A DNA stretch of 64,000 bases from Trileptium ribeirensis (lineage: Eukaryota; Nematoda; Enoplea; Enoplida; Thoracostomopsidae). Shown here piece by piece: positions 1-11,281 of this stretch; the stretch's first letter is position 1, and each line of letters opens with the position of its first letter. Location: the NCBI GenBank assembly GCA_030248225.1, contig JASANE010020102.1, positions 1 through 64,000 on the forward strand, given 5' to 3'. A program made the translations under genes and the position numbers. The notes under the pieces are model-generated. The model was not told the origin of the DNA and ran no database searches. It saw only the letters and a list, made by a program, of their open reading frames with translations.

Positions 1-1320
1 AGGTAGGTATGTGTTAAAATCGATAGTAAGTAAAATTTAGCTTAAAACATGTAATTCTATTGAACTATTCAAGATATATTGAAGATTTAATTAGTTTGTT
101 TTGTATTATGTTTTGCTCAGGTTGTGCTTGGTCAAATGAAAAATCAAAACTCTCAATTAATGTGTAATATTTTTGAAATTTGTTATAAATATTGTAAAAA
201 TATAAAAAACGTTTAGTATTAAATAATATATTTACCAAAATGTCTTAATAAAATACTTTTATTTTAATTTTAGCATTCGAATTGTTCGGTGCAACGAGTT
301 CTTCAAAATGGATATAAACTAATTGAATTAATTAATAGTAGCTAAAAATGAAATGGATAAATTAATGTAAAATATTGTAAATATTTGTAAAGCAATATTG
401 TACATAATATTGTATAGTCATGTATAGTAATGTATAATAAGCCATACTATAAATATGTAAAAAAAGTGAAGATTTTTCCCTCAAGCTAAACATAATGTGA
501 TCATTTCTGATTCAAGCGATGTTTGGTGCCATATTCTCCATATTCTACCGTGGATATCATGGAAATGTAAGTATATAAGTGTAATACAAATGTGCTGCGT
601 TAGTACTGTAATTTGGTGTCTGTTGTGTGATTTGTATTTCAATATATGTAGCTATATGTAACCCCCAAATTGAAGCAACGCAAATCAAAACCAATCAAGC
701 AGCCAACCCCTCAAAACGTGAGGGTTATATATACTGTTAGTTCACCACAGCAAAAGTACCGTTCGCCGTCCTCCCCTGACATGTTACGTTAGCTACAGCA
801 CTGATTCTCGTAAGTGACTATAGTGTAAAATATATAATTTGAATCATGAGTCTATATTTTAGTGTCATATAAAGTACCAATAATGAGAACCAAATGTCGC
901 TACATATTGAAATATCAAATTTTTTCTCAACTTTTGGTCAATTTCCCATCTGTCTTCTATTGGGAATTGAAATGTAAATTGGATTCGTCATGTGAACATT
1001 AATAGCAATGTTTCTTTTAACTAAACCACACACCGCTTCAGAGCCTTTATCTCGTCATGATGTCATAATTCAAATATATAGATTTTGAAATACTTTAGCC
1101 TAAATGATTTTAAATTACACTAAATAATGTAGAAACCCGAGTGATATCACCCCACGGGATTACACACGTTTGGTATAATGTGGAAATTGAAAATAGAGTA
1201 ATGGCACATAGTTGTATCATATCGTGTGTTTAATAGAAACAGAGAATCCATCTCGTGACTCACAACTCGAAATAAATAAGTATATATGCTCATTATTGCT
1301 TGAATACTAACATCTTGTTG
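1..1320. other. AT-rich non-coding DNA, no gene seen
   Basis: No open frame has recognisable protein motifs, and the short frames here look like chance. The stretch is AT-rich with short A/T runs. No repeat or RNA gene is recognised. Confidence 0.6.
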
Positions 1321-1387
1321 AAGACCATATATCCACCACACTCACCACCAGATATGTGGGGGGGGAAACCCGGGTTCCCCACATGTA

Positions 1388-1533
1388 CCCCACATATATA
1401 TTAAATACCCCCACATATATATTATATACCCCCACATATATATTATATACCCCCACATATATATTATATACCCCCACATATATATTATATACCCCCACAT
1501 ATATATTATATACTCCCACATATATAGTATATA
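1388..1533. repeat. 21-bp minisatellite (CCCCCACATATATATTATATA type)
   Basis: About seven tandem copies of a 21-bp unit made of five C, then ACA, then alternating AT. Because 21 is divisible by 3, frames across it read as repeated 7-residue peptides, but nothing suggests a protein. The block before it (1323-1380, GACCATAT..TCCACC..GTGGGGGGG..AAACCC) resembles the block before the next array. Confidence 0.9.
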
Positions 1534-1685
1534 TAATAAAATTATATATACCTCAAACAATCATTATGTACCCCAACACACCCATCGAAACGTCATAAGT
1601 ATAAAGATTGAATTTTTAAAGACCATATGTCCACCCCACTTCCCCCACCACTGTGTGGGGGGGTAAAACCCCCATTTTCTATCTA

Positions 1686-1925
1686 CTGACGCAAATTGTC
1701 CGCCGTGGACGCAAATTGTCCGCCGTGGACGAAAATTGTCCGCCGTGGACGAAAATTGTCCGCCGTGGACGAAAATTGTCCGCCGTGGACGAAAATTGTC
1801 CGCCGTGGACGAAAATTGTCCGCCGTGGACGAAAATTGTCCGCCGTGGACGAAAATTGTCCGCCGTGGACGAAAATTGTCCGCCGAGGACGAAAATTGTC
1901 CGCCGAGGACGAATTGTCCGCCGTG
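1686..1925. repeat. 20-bp minisatellite (CGCCGTGGACGAAAATTGTC)
   Basis: About eleven near-identical 20-bp copies. The first two have a C in place of an A (GCAAATTGTC) and the last two carry GAGGAC instead of GTGGAC. Degenerate copies follow to about 1975. The unit lacks stop codons in several frames, so long open frames on both strands here are by-products of the repeat. Confidence 0.92.
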
Positions 1926-1975
1926 GGCGAATTGTGCCCCGCGAACACATTGTCCGCTGCGGACGCCTTGTGCTG

Positions 1976-4900
1976 GGACGAATTTATCAGGAGACGAGCC
2001 AAGTTTAACATTTATCTGGCAATATATGTGCGTTGTACGCGTGAAATAAAATATTTTACCCGTGAAAAGTATTTTGGATAAACCATATCTTTTCTTTCCG
2101 TGTTATATAAGCGAAATTTAAACATTTTTTATTTTTTCAATTGGCAACTCAAAACAATATTGTCGACCGTATAACAAGTAAGTTGTTCTCAGCCAAACAG
2201 TGCGAAACAAGTTTTCTCAATAACACCACCACACAACAGTGCTATTGCCCGCATTGTAATATAAAAAACACTGTTGTCGATATTACTTCGCTTCTCTGTA
2301 CAATCTCGTGCATCTAGCACAATATTTAGAAGTCTACATTTACAGGCGAATCAACAGCGAAGTTTTTCGAAAGACTAGTCTTATATTTTACGTTGTTTTA
2401 CACAGCCGTACGACGGCAATATATTGATGTTTCGTAGTTATTTCAAACGTTTTGCGATTATTTGTGCAATAAGCTATGATCGACAATAAAGTACAAAACG
2501 ATGCGTCATTATTATGCTTCGTTATTAGTAAGTGAAAAAGTACGAACTAAGCTATTAGCAAAATGCTAATCTGTATAACACACAAAATTTCAATTTAATC
2601 TTATAATCAATGTTTGGCTCCTTACCTTTAACTGGAGACGTTCTTACATAAAACGCAGAAAATTGTTGAAAGCTCATAATTTCCATGCATTGAATTAGTA
2701 TTATTTTGCCGAAAACATGGTCAGGTTCAAATGTATATATATCAGCTTCTAATGAAATAATGACATAACAATGGACTTATTGTAAAGTAGAAGCTACTTG
2801 ACACTGCTAAATAGATTTTTAACGCAAAATATAGGCTTCATTACACTTTAAAAACCATAAAATGCAGTTTCTTACATATGGATATACGAAACGTCACATG
2901 TGGCGATATTTCGAAGCGTGTCATGTGCCGATAACTGCACTGAATTGCATAATAACAAAACATAAACTGGCATGCAAGATAGCAGAATACGGTCAAGATC
3001 ACAACCGAAGACAGGATTTGTGGGAGAGCTATATATACATGATACTAAAAATGTGATAAATTTATAGTGAATACCAGGAGCGTATAATAAAAATTCCGTA
3101 GAGAAGTAAGACACTCAAAACACAAGTAAGACAGGTCAAACTCATATAGTTTACCACATACATTGATGTGGTCGTTTTTCGATACCGCTTAGGACATTTG
3201 AGTTATCCCAAGATTTTTGAGCCCCAACGACAATATCCTATGTTTTTTGCGGAGTTCCAGCCGATTATTATTATTATTATCGGATATTCTTGTGAGAGTA
3301 TTTTAATAGTGTTTTTGCGTGGTGATATCTTTCAGCGTATTAATGCGCTTGACGGTTTGAATTTGCAGCAACTGACAGCAGGGATGTTCCGCTGGTTAGA
3401 GGATTGACGTGCAAAACTAATATCGTTAGTACAAATTCCAACAGTATCGACATATTCTTATGTCCTCAACCACCATTTTATGTTAAAAATCACAATATAT
3501 TTTACTCGAATGCCTTAAAAGTGTAAAATAAAGGAAAATCTACGAAGATGCGGTATGACTGCATTTAAATGTGTTTTAAAGTGACTTTTTAAAATCATTA
3601 TTTAACTTTCGTATTTAACTTATATATACATATTAGAAATTACTGTACTATTAAGATTTCTTGGGCATACTTTTCAAAGTATATGTGACCGTAATCTGGG
3701 TAGCTATAATTGGAGCTTCTATAGTGTATACTTTAATAGCATAACCCATGACGAAATAATATTATTTGTGCATTCAATCTATTCCGTTCAGCACATCCAC
3801 TTGATAAAATTTTCGCAGTACATTAATCACATTCATCAAAATCGACAAATAATCATTCGCAATGCAATTTTCTGATGTGCTGCCAGTAACTGGGAATGTG
3901 ACAATCCTATTTATAATTAATAAAAAACATTTAACCTTTCTGTTCTGTAGCTAGTTGACAGGCTCATGACATGTTTCGAGGACTTGTAGTGTTCACAAAT
4001 CGCGCAATATAAAATGTACATAAAATTAACGTCCAGCTGACTGAATAATATAGATGTTATAGATAAAAAGAAACATAAATTATGTATTAATTTATTCTGC
4101 CACCTAAACAAATCCCTAAATAATTTTAATTCTAGATGTAGTTGTTTTACACCAGTAGCCATGGAATTAAATGCATGTGTTATTAAAAATCTCGGAAATT
4201 CGCCTGAACATATATATTAAATTATAGGCAATGTTTGAAACCCTTGAATGATAGGCAATGGTTGAAACCCATTTTTACATGATTTTTTATAAGCTGGTAA
4301 GTTTTTAATTCGCAGGCAGATGATTAAATGCTTGTTTCACGGCAGTTGCATATTTTTTAATCAAAAGACGTCGTGGTGCTATGATTATTCATTATAATGA
4401 CTAACGCCGCAACTATAGAGCAAATATTTTATAATGAATAATTTTGTATAGCAAGTAGCGTAAATAGTCTGCATCAATGTGAAATGCAGTAAAAAAGCCA
4501 ATCGATGACTTCCGACAACAGTTAGAAGTTATAAGAGTTTGGAGAGTTTTATTTCTCTTATTGAGGAGTGAAGGAGACAAAGTTTTGCATTTTTTCCCTA
4601 TAGTTTCGTCGTCGTTTAAGTTCTTTTCTCGATCAATTTTATTCTAAAATTTATTTTAACTTTTACTATCATTCTAGATTTATTTTTATGTTTACCATCG
4701 ATGTTGTATTCTGTGTGTTTTATGACAGACTTTTCGTTCCGCGTTTTACCGGTAATTACTTTGACAAAGTGATGGGGTTAATGCTATTGTTATTTGACTT
4801 TTATAGCAATGTTTCACATGAAGAAGTGAGAAAGTAGCTTTGATATTTTCCATGATGCAGCGTACATCGTAGCACAGTCTAAGGCTAGTTAGTCACTTAA
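1976..4900. other. AT-rich non-coding DNA
   Basis: No gene recognised. Small features seen are an ATT trinucleotide run near 3266-3283, a short direct repeat near 4229-4270 (AGGCAATG.TTGAAACCC twice), and a perfect 13-bp inverted repeat, ATTATTCATTATA at 4384-4396 with its complement at 4430-4442. Confidence 0.55.
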
Positions 4901-4917
4901 ACGATTAATAGTATTAT

Positions 4918-5345
4918 TGTGATCACCCAATATTTAATAAATTTGGTCGATGTCCAAGGTCCTAGGGCGGACAGCCGGGTAGCCGAGGGCCTTCGGTCTC
5001 CTGTGCAGGTGTTGGCAGCTGCACGGGTAAGGTGGGACGGTGGCACCTTCGAGCGTTGGGCCCCAAAAGAGGTACAGCCGACATGTCAGGGGTCCATTCT
5101 CTCAGGAAGGTACCCGTACCACATAATACAATATGTGCGTTGAAGCGTCAATCCACTGGTTAGAGCATGCCTTTTGCACATGCAACATCGCAGGGGATCG
5201 ATTCCTGGTATTGTAGTGATCACGCAATATAATAAATTGTAACTACCATCGAAGCGCAATTCACTGGTTAAAACAGATCTACTCCACACGCAGAAAATAA
5301 GCGCCGATGTTCGATTCCCGGTGGGCCCATACTGTAGTTTTAGCT
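4918..5345 (+). mobile_element. tRNA-derived SINE-like repeat, two tRNA-like units in tandem
   Basis: Two units each carry a tRNA-like A box (CACTGGTTAGAGCATGC near 5153-5169; CACTGGTTAAAAC near 5262-5274) and a B box (GGATCGATTCCTGG at 5195-5208; GTTCGATTCC at 5309-5318, an exact match to the RNA polymerase III B-box consensus). The leading sequence TGATCAC.CAATAT is repeated at about 4919 and 5216. A GC-rich block (4965-5110) lies between. A related reverse-strand fragment occurs at 8971-8989. Neither unit looks like a functional tRNA. A tRNA-derived SINE or satellite is the best reading. Confidence 0.6.
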
Positions 5346-6385
5346 GGATATAACCAATAATCAACATGCATATTTTTAAACAAGTGTGCTTCTTTAAATT
5401 TTTATGCAAAATTTTTGCAGATTATGAGCGTCGAAACCATCATTTCGTGAACAATATGATTTCTCTAGTCATCTCGCATAACATTACAAGATTTTATTGA
5501 ACATTTATTGAACAACCGTAAAATGTTGCATAATCGTTTTCATTCAACATTGTCGAAAATATACCTCCCCGTTCGCATAGTGTATAGCGCAATACAGGCT
5601 TGGCTATGCAATGCATATAATAAATGGCGATCCATTCATTTTTACTTCGAAATCAAGTCTTACGGAATTTCCAATATCTTCGCAGGAGTTTTCGTTGTTG
5701 ACTAAAAATCATGTTGGAATTTCGTTCCCGAATGGTTACCGTTTTAAATGGGCGTCAAATTTGGAGGTTGCATAACAGGGAAGACAGAGGCTATAAAGGG
5801 TTCGTCCGACTCCTTGCGCTTCCCTATTCTAGAAACTCGAAATACAAACCCATAATTTTTTGTGTACATGTAATCGACTTTGATTCGTTGATGTATTAGG
5901 AAAGTTATGGCTATTCGTTGAAATCAAAAAGTCAATATTGGTTTTAGTCCCCATTTGCAGCAAACGTCTGATCTGCCAACGAACGTAACTTCAACATTCC
6001 AAAAAAGGCCGATAGTGCGACACCCTTGATATTTTGATATATAATGACCGAACTAGATTCGATCTTTGAAATCACTAGATTGTAGGGTTTTTATTCCTAC
6101 TACAATATTTCGCTTGGAGCCTATGATGCTGTTTCCGTCATGCGAATGTTTCAAGTGCAGCTACCGAGAGGTATGGTGGCTCATTTCCCTGCTTTGGCGT
6201 GAACGCTCTCCCTGTTCTGATAGAAAAGAACTGTCACATTTATGTTGCTATTCGATATGTATCTAAATTTAAGCCATTTCCTTAAATTTTCTCTTGCCTT
6301 GTTGCTCCGTTGTTACGGCTTGGATAGTATACATGAGCCTTTGCTGGTTTTAGTATCGTACCTTTGCAGAATATTGTTTTATTTT
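5346..6385. other. non-coding DNA, nothing recognised
   Basis: Short open frames only, without motifs. No repeat structure is evident. Confidence 0.5.
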
Positions 6386-6877
6386 TTAATTTCATAAATA
6401 TCGCTGATGCGACATCTGGTGCAGCGATTTAACAGCAAAACAATTTTTAAACTTTACCCGTGTAACAACCTTTTAATTATTGGATTATGTCATATATATA
6501 TATGAAAATGTTTACAGCTACATCGTAGAAGATATTTGGGTAGCCAATGCATAATGTCTGTGAATCATCGGAATTGGAATAACAACTTTGAAAGGGTATC
6601 CAAAGTTGTATATGAAACATTTAAAGTCAAATTAATTTCATAAATATCGCTGATGCGACATCTGGTGCAGCGATTTAACAGCAAAACAATTTTTAAACTT
6701 TACCCGTGTAACAACCTTTTAATTATTGGATTATGTCATATATATATATGAAAATGTTTACAGCTACATCGTAGAAGATATTTGGGTAGCCAATGCATAA
6801 TGTCTGTGAATCATCGGAATTGGAATAACAACTTTGAAAGGGTATCCAAAGTTGTATATGAAACATTTAAAGTCAAA
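6386..6877. repeat. 246-bp exact tandem duplication
   Basis: The sequence 6386-6631 is repeated at 6632-6877 with no difference seen until the last few bases. Each copy holds a TCATATATATATATGA palindrome. The near identity points to a recent duplication or an assembly artefact. Confidence 0.9.
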
Positions 6878-9245
6878 TAAATTTCTTTTTCTTTTCCATG
6901 CATAGTTTTGCTGTCTTGTTTTGGACAGACTGAATGCATTATTGATTACTGCAGTTTTGATTGCTATCCTTGTGTTCACATTACCGTCGTGAGCAGGGGC
7001 GTCGCAAGATCTTCAAAAGTGGGAGGCTGCTAAAAGTGTGAGGAGGCCGTTTACATTCATTTTGTTATTACATCATCGGTTAATTTTTTGACGACTGTCA
7101 GTAAAAAGTGTGGGGTGCTCCCCAGTTTTTTCCGATGCCCTGGGCGTGATGATTCTCCGTGCCCCAAACTGGGGGCACTTAGACGTCATGGGACCTCTCA
7201 CAAAAATATATATTTTATTCTAGCGCATAACGTATAAAATCACCTCGAACACAACCAGTTAGCAGTTCAAAATTTGCAGCCATTATACATCTGACAGGGA
7301 TAGTGGTGGGAAGGTGCACGTCAGATATTCTATTTTTTTTCATTTACATCGAGCAGACTGGTGTTTAAATTTGTATGCAGAAAAATATTCTCGTGTTAGC
7401 TTTCAGAAAATAAAATACTATTGCTCAGAGGCATCTCCACGAGCAGGACGGAAGTTTTATACATTGATCGGTCCCGCAAACATATCATGAAATCTTGTGT
7501 GTTCTTCGTTCGATCAGTGATTATATTGCATTGTGTGAATTAGCTAATCGCAGTTTTGCGTAAACGATCTGAATACTATTTGAAATAATGAAATAATATA
7601 CTTTCAATGTCAACGTGAATAATTTTGACACTAGCATACACTTAGGTTTGTGATGAACATATAGCGTCGTATTTTCGTGTTTAGCTAGCTAAACTAACCA
7701 GCCTTGTGTTCAGATCATGAGAAGCTTTTTGTGTTTCTATTTTTTTGTGTTATGTATTTGCTGGAATATTTGCTATTCTTTACAGCATTTGTAGATTACA
7801 CGAACTACGATTTGACTTGTATTAAATGCAAACATTGATTGCGAAATGAAATTTTTGTCTTTTTCGAAACGCAGAAGGGGGCATGGCAGCGACGGGAAAA
7901 TTTTGCTAAAAATAGGGTGAAAAGTGGCAAAAGTTGGGGTAAAATTGGTAAAATCTAGGGGGAAACGGAAAAATTAATAGTTAGTGGCAAAGCAACCACA
8001 AAGCCGGCAGAACTTCGACACCTATGGACCTCAACCCATCGAACAACAACATTTTCTGCCACTGTTCGTTCATATTTTGTATTTTTATAAAGTTTTGCTA
8101 GTCCGACTTATGTCAGATGGGGGCTCGAGCCGCCCCCGCCCCCTCTAGATCCCTAGCACTAAAGTTTTGGTATCTGACAGAAAAGTTCTGTTTGATTAAA
8201 ATTTGTTGTTTTTCTGAGCTGTAATATTTGAAGAATATTTTTTTTATAACAACAAGCAGAATTTAGTCATGCTTTATAACTTTGTTTGTCATTACATCAT
8301 ATGTCGACTGTAGTTAACAGCGGTTAAACACACCGTCACCAGAAAATTTCAGCTTGGGGCGCCCACGCATTGTGCTGGTCAACTCAGTATGTGATCTAGG
8401 CACAGGAGGTTGGCAAAAATTTGTTGAAGCTATAAACTGGAGGCATCAATGGCAAACGTATTGCTACTACGTATGTTACGTATGCATGTATATATATTGT
8501 ATGTCATCGTATAATTGTGTGCTTTCATGCATGGCTGTCGACCCTATACATCGCCAGGTCGCTACAAGCTGTAACATACAAAGCAAATTCAGAACATTGT
8601 AATAATACTGTTATATGCAAGTAAAATGTGTTGTAACGCGAGAGACATAAGTAAGATTATTCCACTGCATATTCCACATATCAATAGTGTAAAATGTAAG
8701 AATGACACTTCCCTGCACTCAATCGTTTACCTGTGCTAGATGACACAGGCTTCTTGTCCTTGTTATTTAATGCATGATTGGGGAATCAAAATAAGGTGCA
8801 GCTTGTAGCCTAGTTTTGAGGTGGTCGGCTGCACCGGTGGCTGTTTTCCACCGACCGCCATTCAAAGCCGGATGCACCATGAATCGACCGGCGGACCTTT
8901 CGCAAGCCCAGTAAATCTGGTGATAGCTGCTGTTATTCTAACTAGCTAATTAAAAGCGTTCGCTAGAAGTTATATTGCGTGATCACTGCAGTCAACACCG
9001 AACATTTTTGAAAAATTGTTTTGAACAAATCACCCTTTGTTCTTGTTGTTATTTTCAAAGTGTTTTTCTAAAATGCAATCGCCATTTATTGCCATGCTTT
9101 ATCTTGTCTAAAATTATCATAGCTATACAATAACGGAAAACAACAAGCACATCTAGATGCCATGTTGGCCGTCGTGCATTTAAAATTCTCGCAAAATGAT
9201 AATTAAAACGTTCGATTTGAATTAGTAGTGTTGCTAAGAATGACT
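6878..9245. other. non-coding DNA with degraded transposon-like pieces
   Basis: No gene recognised. CAGGGGCGTCGCAAG at 6995-7009 and, on the reverse strand, a GCTAGGGATCTAGAGGGGG-type end near 8120-8160 look like hAT-type termini, but they do not match as one terminal inverted repeat. A stretch at about 7885-7980 (repeated AAAATTTGCTAAAAATAG.GTGAAAA.T-like text) resembles 12550-12640 in intron 1 of the IF gene, suggesting remnants of one repeat family. Confidence 0.35.
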
Positions 9246-9253
9246 ATATATAC

Positions 9254-10150
9254 TAGTGATGGGCACGGATATGGATCTTAATATCCGGATATCCGGCAAT
9301 ACTGCCCGGATATTATCCGGATATCCGGATAATCCGGATATCCGGATATGATAAAAAATGTCCGGGGGTAAGGAATTTCGCAAATTTGATCGCATGTTGC
9401 TTAGGATGTGAGGAATTCGAAATTATTGTATTTAAAGCTGGCCGATGAGGACATAATAGCCTTTATCGCCGTCTGCCGGGAGAAGTACTAGCTCACGTTA
9501 CGCCTTGTCTGCGTAACCGATAGCTGGCCTGTTTTCAGACTCAGTATAACGTCCGTTTTACGACCTCAACCAAACAGCTCTCGGTATCCTATAATTTTAG
9601 TGAGGTTCATGTGTCCACATAATGCAGCGTTCATTTTAAGCTGGTTGCGCCAGATGTAAAAACCGTCACAGCGTTTCGTCGAAACAGTTGTGACATTTAG
9701 CTAGCCGCGCGAGGCCCCTGTGAACTCGAAAAGTAGGGCTGGATAAAAACAAACTTGCAAAACTTGTCACAACAACAGTCACAAAAATTAGTAGAAATTC
9801 GTTTATTCCCATCGGCATCCACTTTGTCCTTAAAGTGTGACCGCACATCCTGCGTCTTCTCCGATGAAGACATTGCTACACAACTCAAGAAAATTAAAAG
9901 ACTAGATCAGTGAAGTAACATACACCGTTATTTTACTTATTTAGAAGTCTGAAATAAACAGGGTTGAAATCAGTAGAGAGCTAACAATGATGACGTCACT
10001 CAGTTTCAGCGAGCTAGCTACGTAATTACGGCCGTGAGTAGCTAACTTAAGATTCGACAATGGCCGGATATCCGGATATCCGGAAGGCTTCGGATAATAT
10101 CCGGATATGAAAACATATCCGGATATCCGGATATCCCCTGCCCATCTATA
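9254..10150. mobile_element. hAT-like non-autonomous DNA transposon with ATCCGGAT-rich ends
   Basis: The left end reads TAGTGATGGGCACGGATAT and the right end, read on the other strand, AGATGGGCAGGGGATAT. Both continue into reiterated, self-complementary GGATATCCGGATATCC text (9280-9355 and 10063-10135). ATATATAC flanks both sides (9246-9253 and 10151-10158) and fits the 8-bp target duplication usual for hAT elements, although the surroundings are AT-rich so chance is possible. The ~900-bp interior encodes no transposase. Confidence 0.6.
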
Positions 10151-10737
10151 ATATATACATATATATTGTATCGTGGAATTATTGAAATTTAACCATTTTG
10201 AATCCTTGGTACGATTTCGTTCACATAGTTTTGACGTTAAGTCTTAGAGCACTGTTTTAGCTTGGCGAGCGAGACGCATCCACATTTGTGGGTACTTTTG
10301 TGCATGGGATCACGTCAGCGTAATGAAATGAAAAGATCCGCCAGAGATCTTACGATAGACAGCCCGGATGCGAAGAGAACCTCTAGCTTGCAATACCAAG
10401 ATGCCATGTTACCATTATACCACAGGCTCCGACTAACTCGTGTTATTTCTACGCTATACACGCTAGCGTAGTGAGACGCTGCTCTTTAACAAATTTGTAA
10501 GAAAACACGGAATGAACCTGTAGGAGTGGTCGTTTTCTGCTTGTGATAACGGCTTCTAGCAAATCATTTTTCTAAATATTTCAAAACTTTTGCGTAAAGA
10601 TTGACGCACGTAAAATTCAAAAGCTCTCTGTATTTCAGTATATAATTAATATTTCAGAATTAATATAGTATATAATTAGTACTAACAAGAGTTCATTATA
10701 GAGATTTTGTTGAAGAGTACGACACTCTCTCATACTG
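10151..10737. other. non-coding; possible reverse-strand tRNA-like SINE remnant
   Basis: On the reverse strand near 10395-10430 the text TGTGGTATAATGGTAACATG resembles a tRNA D-arm/A box. The B box is not convincing. No protein-coding gene is recognised. Confidence 0.3.
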
Positions 10738-10945
10738 ATGTACTTTACCTTATTCGGCAATTTAGGCTTACCCATCCCAAGGATTGCAGGTGTATCCCAA
10801 AATCCCTGTGGTAGCGGAAACTATGGACTACCCCACAAGGTTTCTTGGTAGCTAGCTGATATCCCAACCAACGCTGGTGGCGTCTGCTGCAATCCTTGGA
10901 AGTGGTAAACGTATATACCACATTATCGGGTAAGATAAAGTACAT
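10738..10945. mobile_element. 208-bp inverted-repeat element (MITE-like)
   Basis: The ends ATGTACTTTACCTTATTCGG (10738-10757) and its imperfect complement (10926-10945) form terminal inverted repeats. Similarity extends inward: CCAAGGATTGCAG is shared by the left arm (~10779-10791) and, inverted, by the right arm (~10889-10901). There is no coding potential. The family was not identified. Confidence 0.6.
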
Positions 10946-11176
10946 GAATATGATTGAATATCATACTCGTCTGCAATATTTTTATAAAGAACTCTCGGTA
11001 TTATTGAGAATGTGTGTAGCGGACTATTTACCGTTTTAGTAATATTGCATTCTGTAATTTTGTATATCCTATAAAAAGAACATTTCAGATATATTAGTCA
11101 ATACCGGCATAATAAACTATTCTGCTCGATAATTAAGCTAGGTAATAATTATTGTAAACGGCAAAATCATAAAACA

Positions 11177-11281
11177 ATGGAATACCACGAATCGTCATAT
11201 CGCTCATCCATAACGCCACGATCGGGTTACACCCGAACAGTTGGTCCAACCACGCCGACTGGAAGTGGGCGTACACTTAAG
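11177..11281 (+). CDS. IF gene exon 1 (head start)
   Basis: Encodes residues 1-35 from [11 protein letters not shown] to GRTLK, a Ser/Thr/Tyr/Arg-rich head typical of cytoplasmic IFs. Donor AAG|GTGAGC, phase 0. The upstream 5' UTR and promoter could not be delimited. Confidence 0.85.

Noticed and set aside
1686..1925. CRISPR-like array
   Set aside because: The repeats are directly adjacent with no spacers, and the genome is eukaryotic.
1564..2081. Several 90-142-codon frames on both strands
   Set aside because: They are products of a 20-bp repeat unit without stops. There is no codon bias or domain.
4384..4442. 13-bp inverted repeat as a transposon
   Set aside because: It is short and AT-rich, with no target duplication or second copy seen, so it could be chance.
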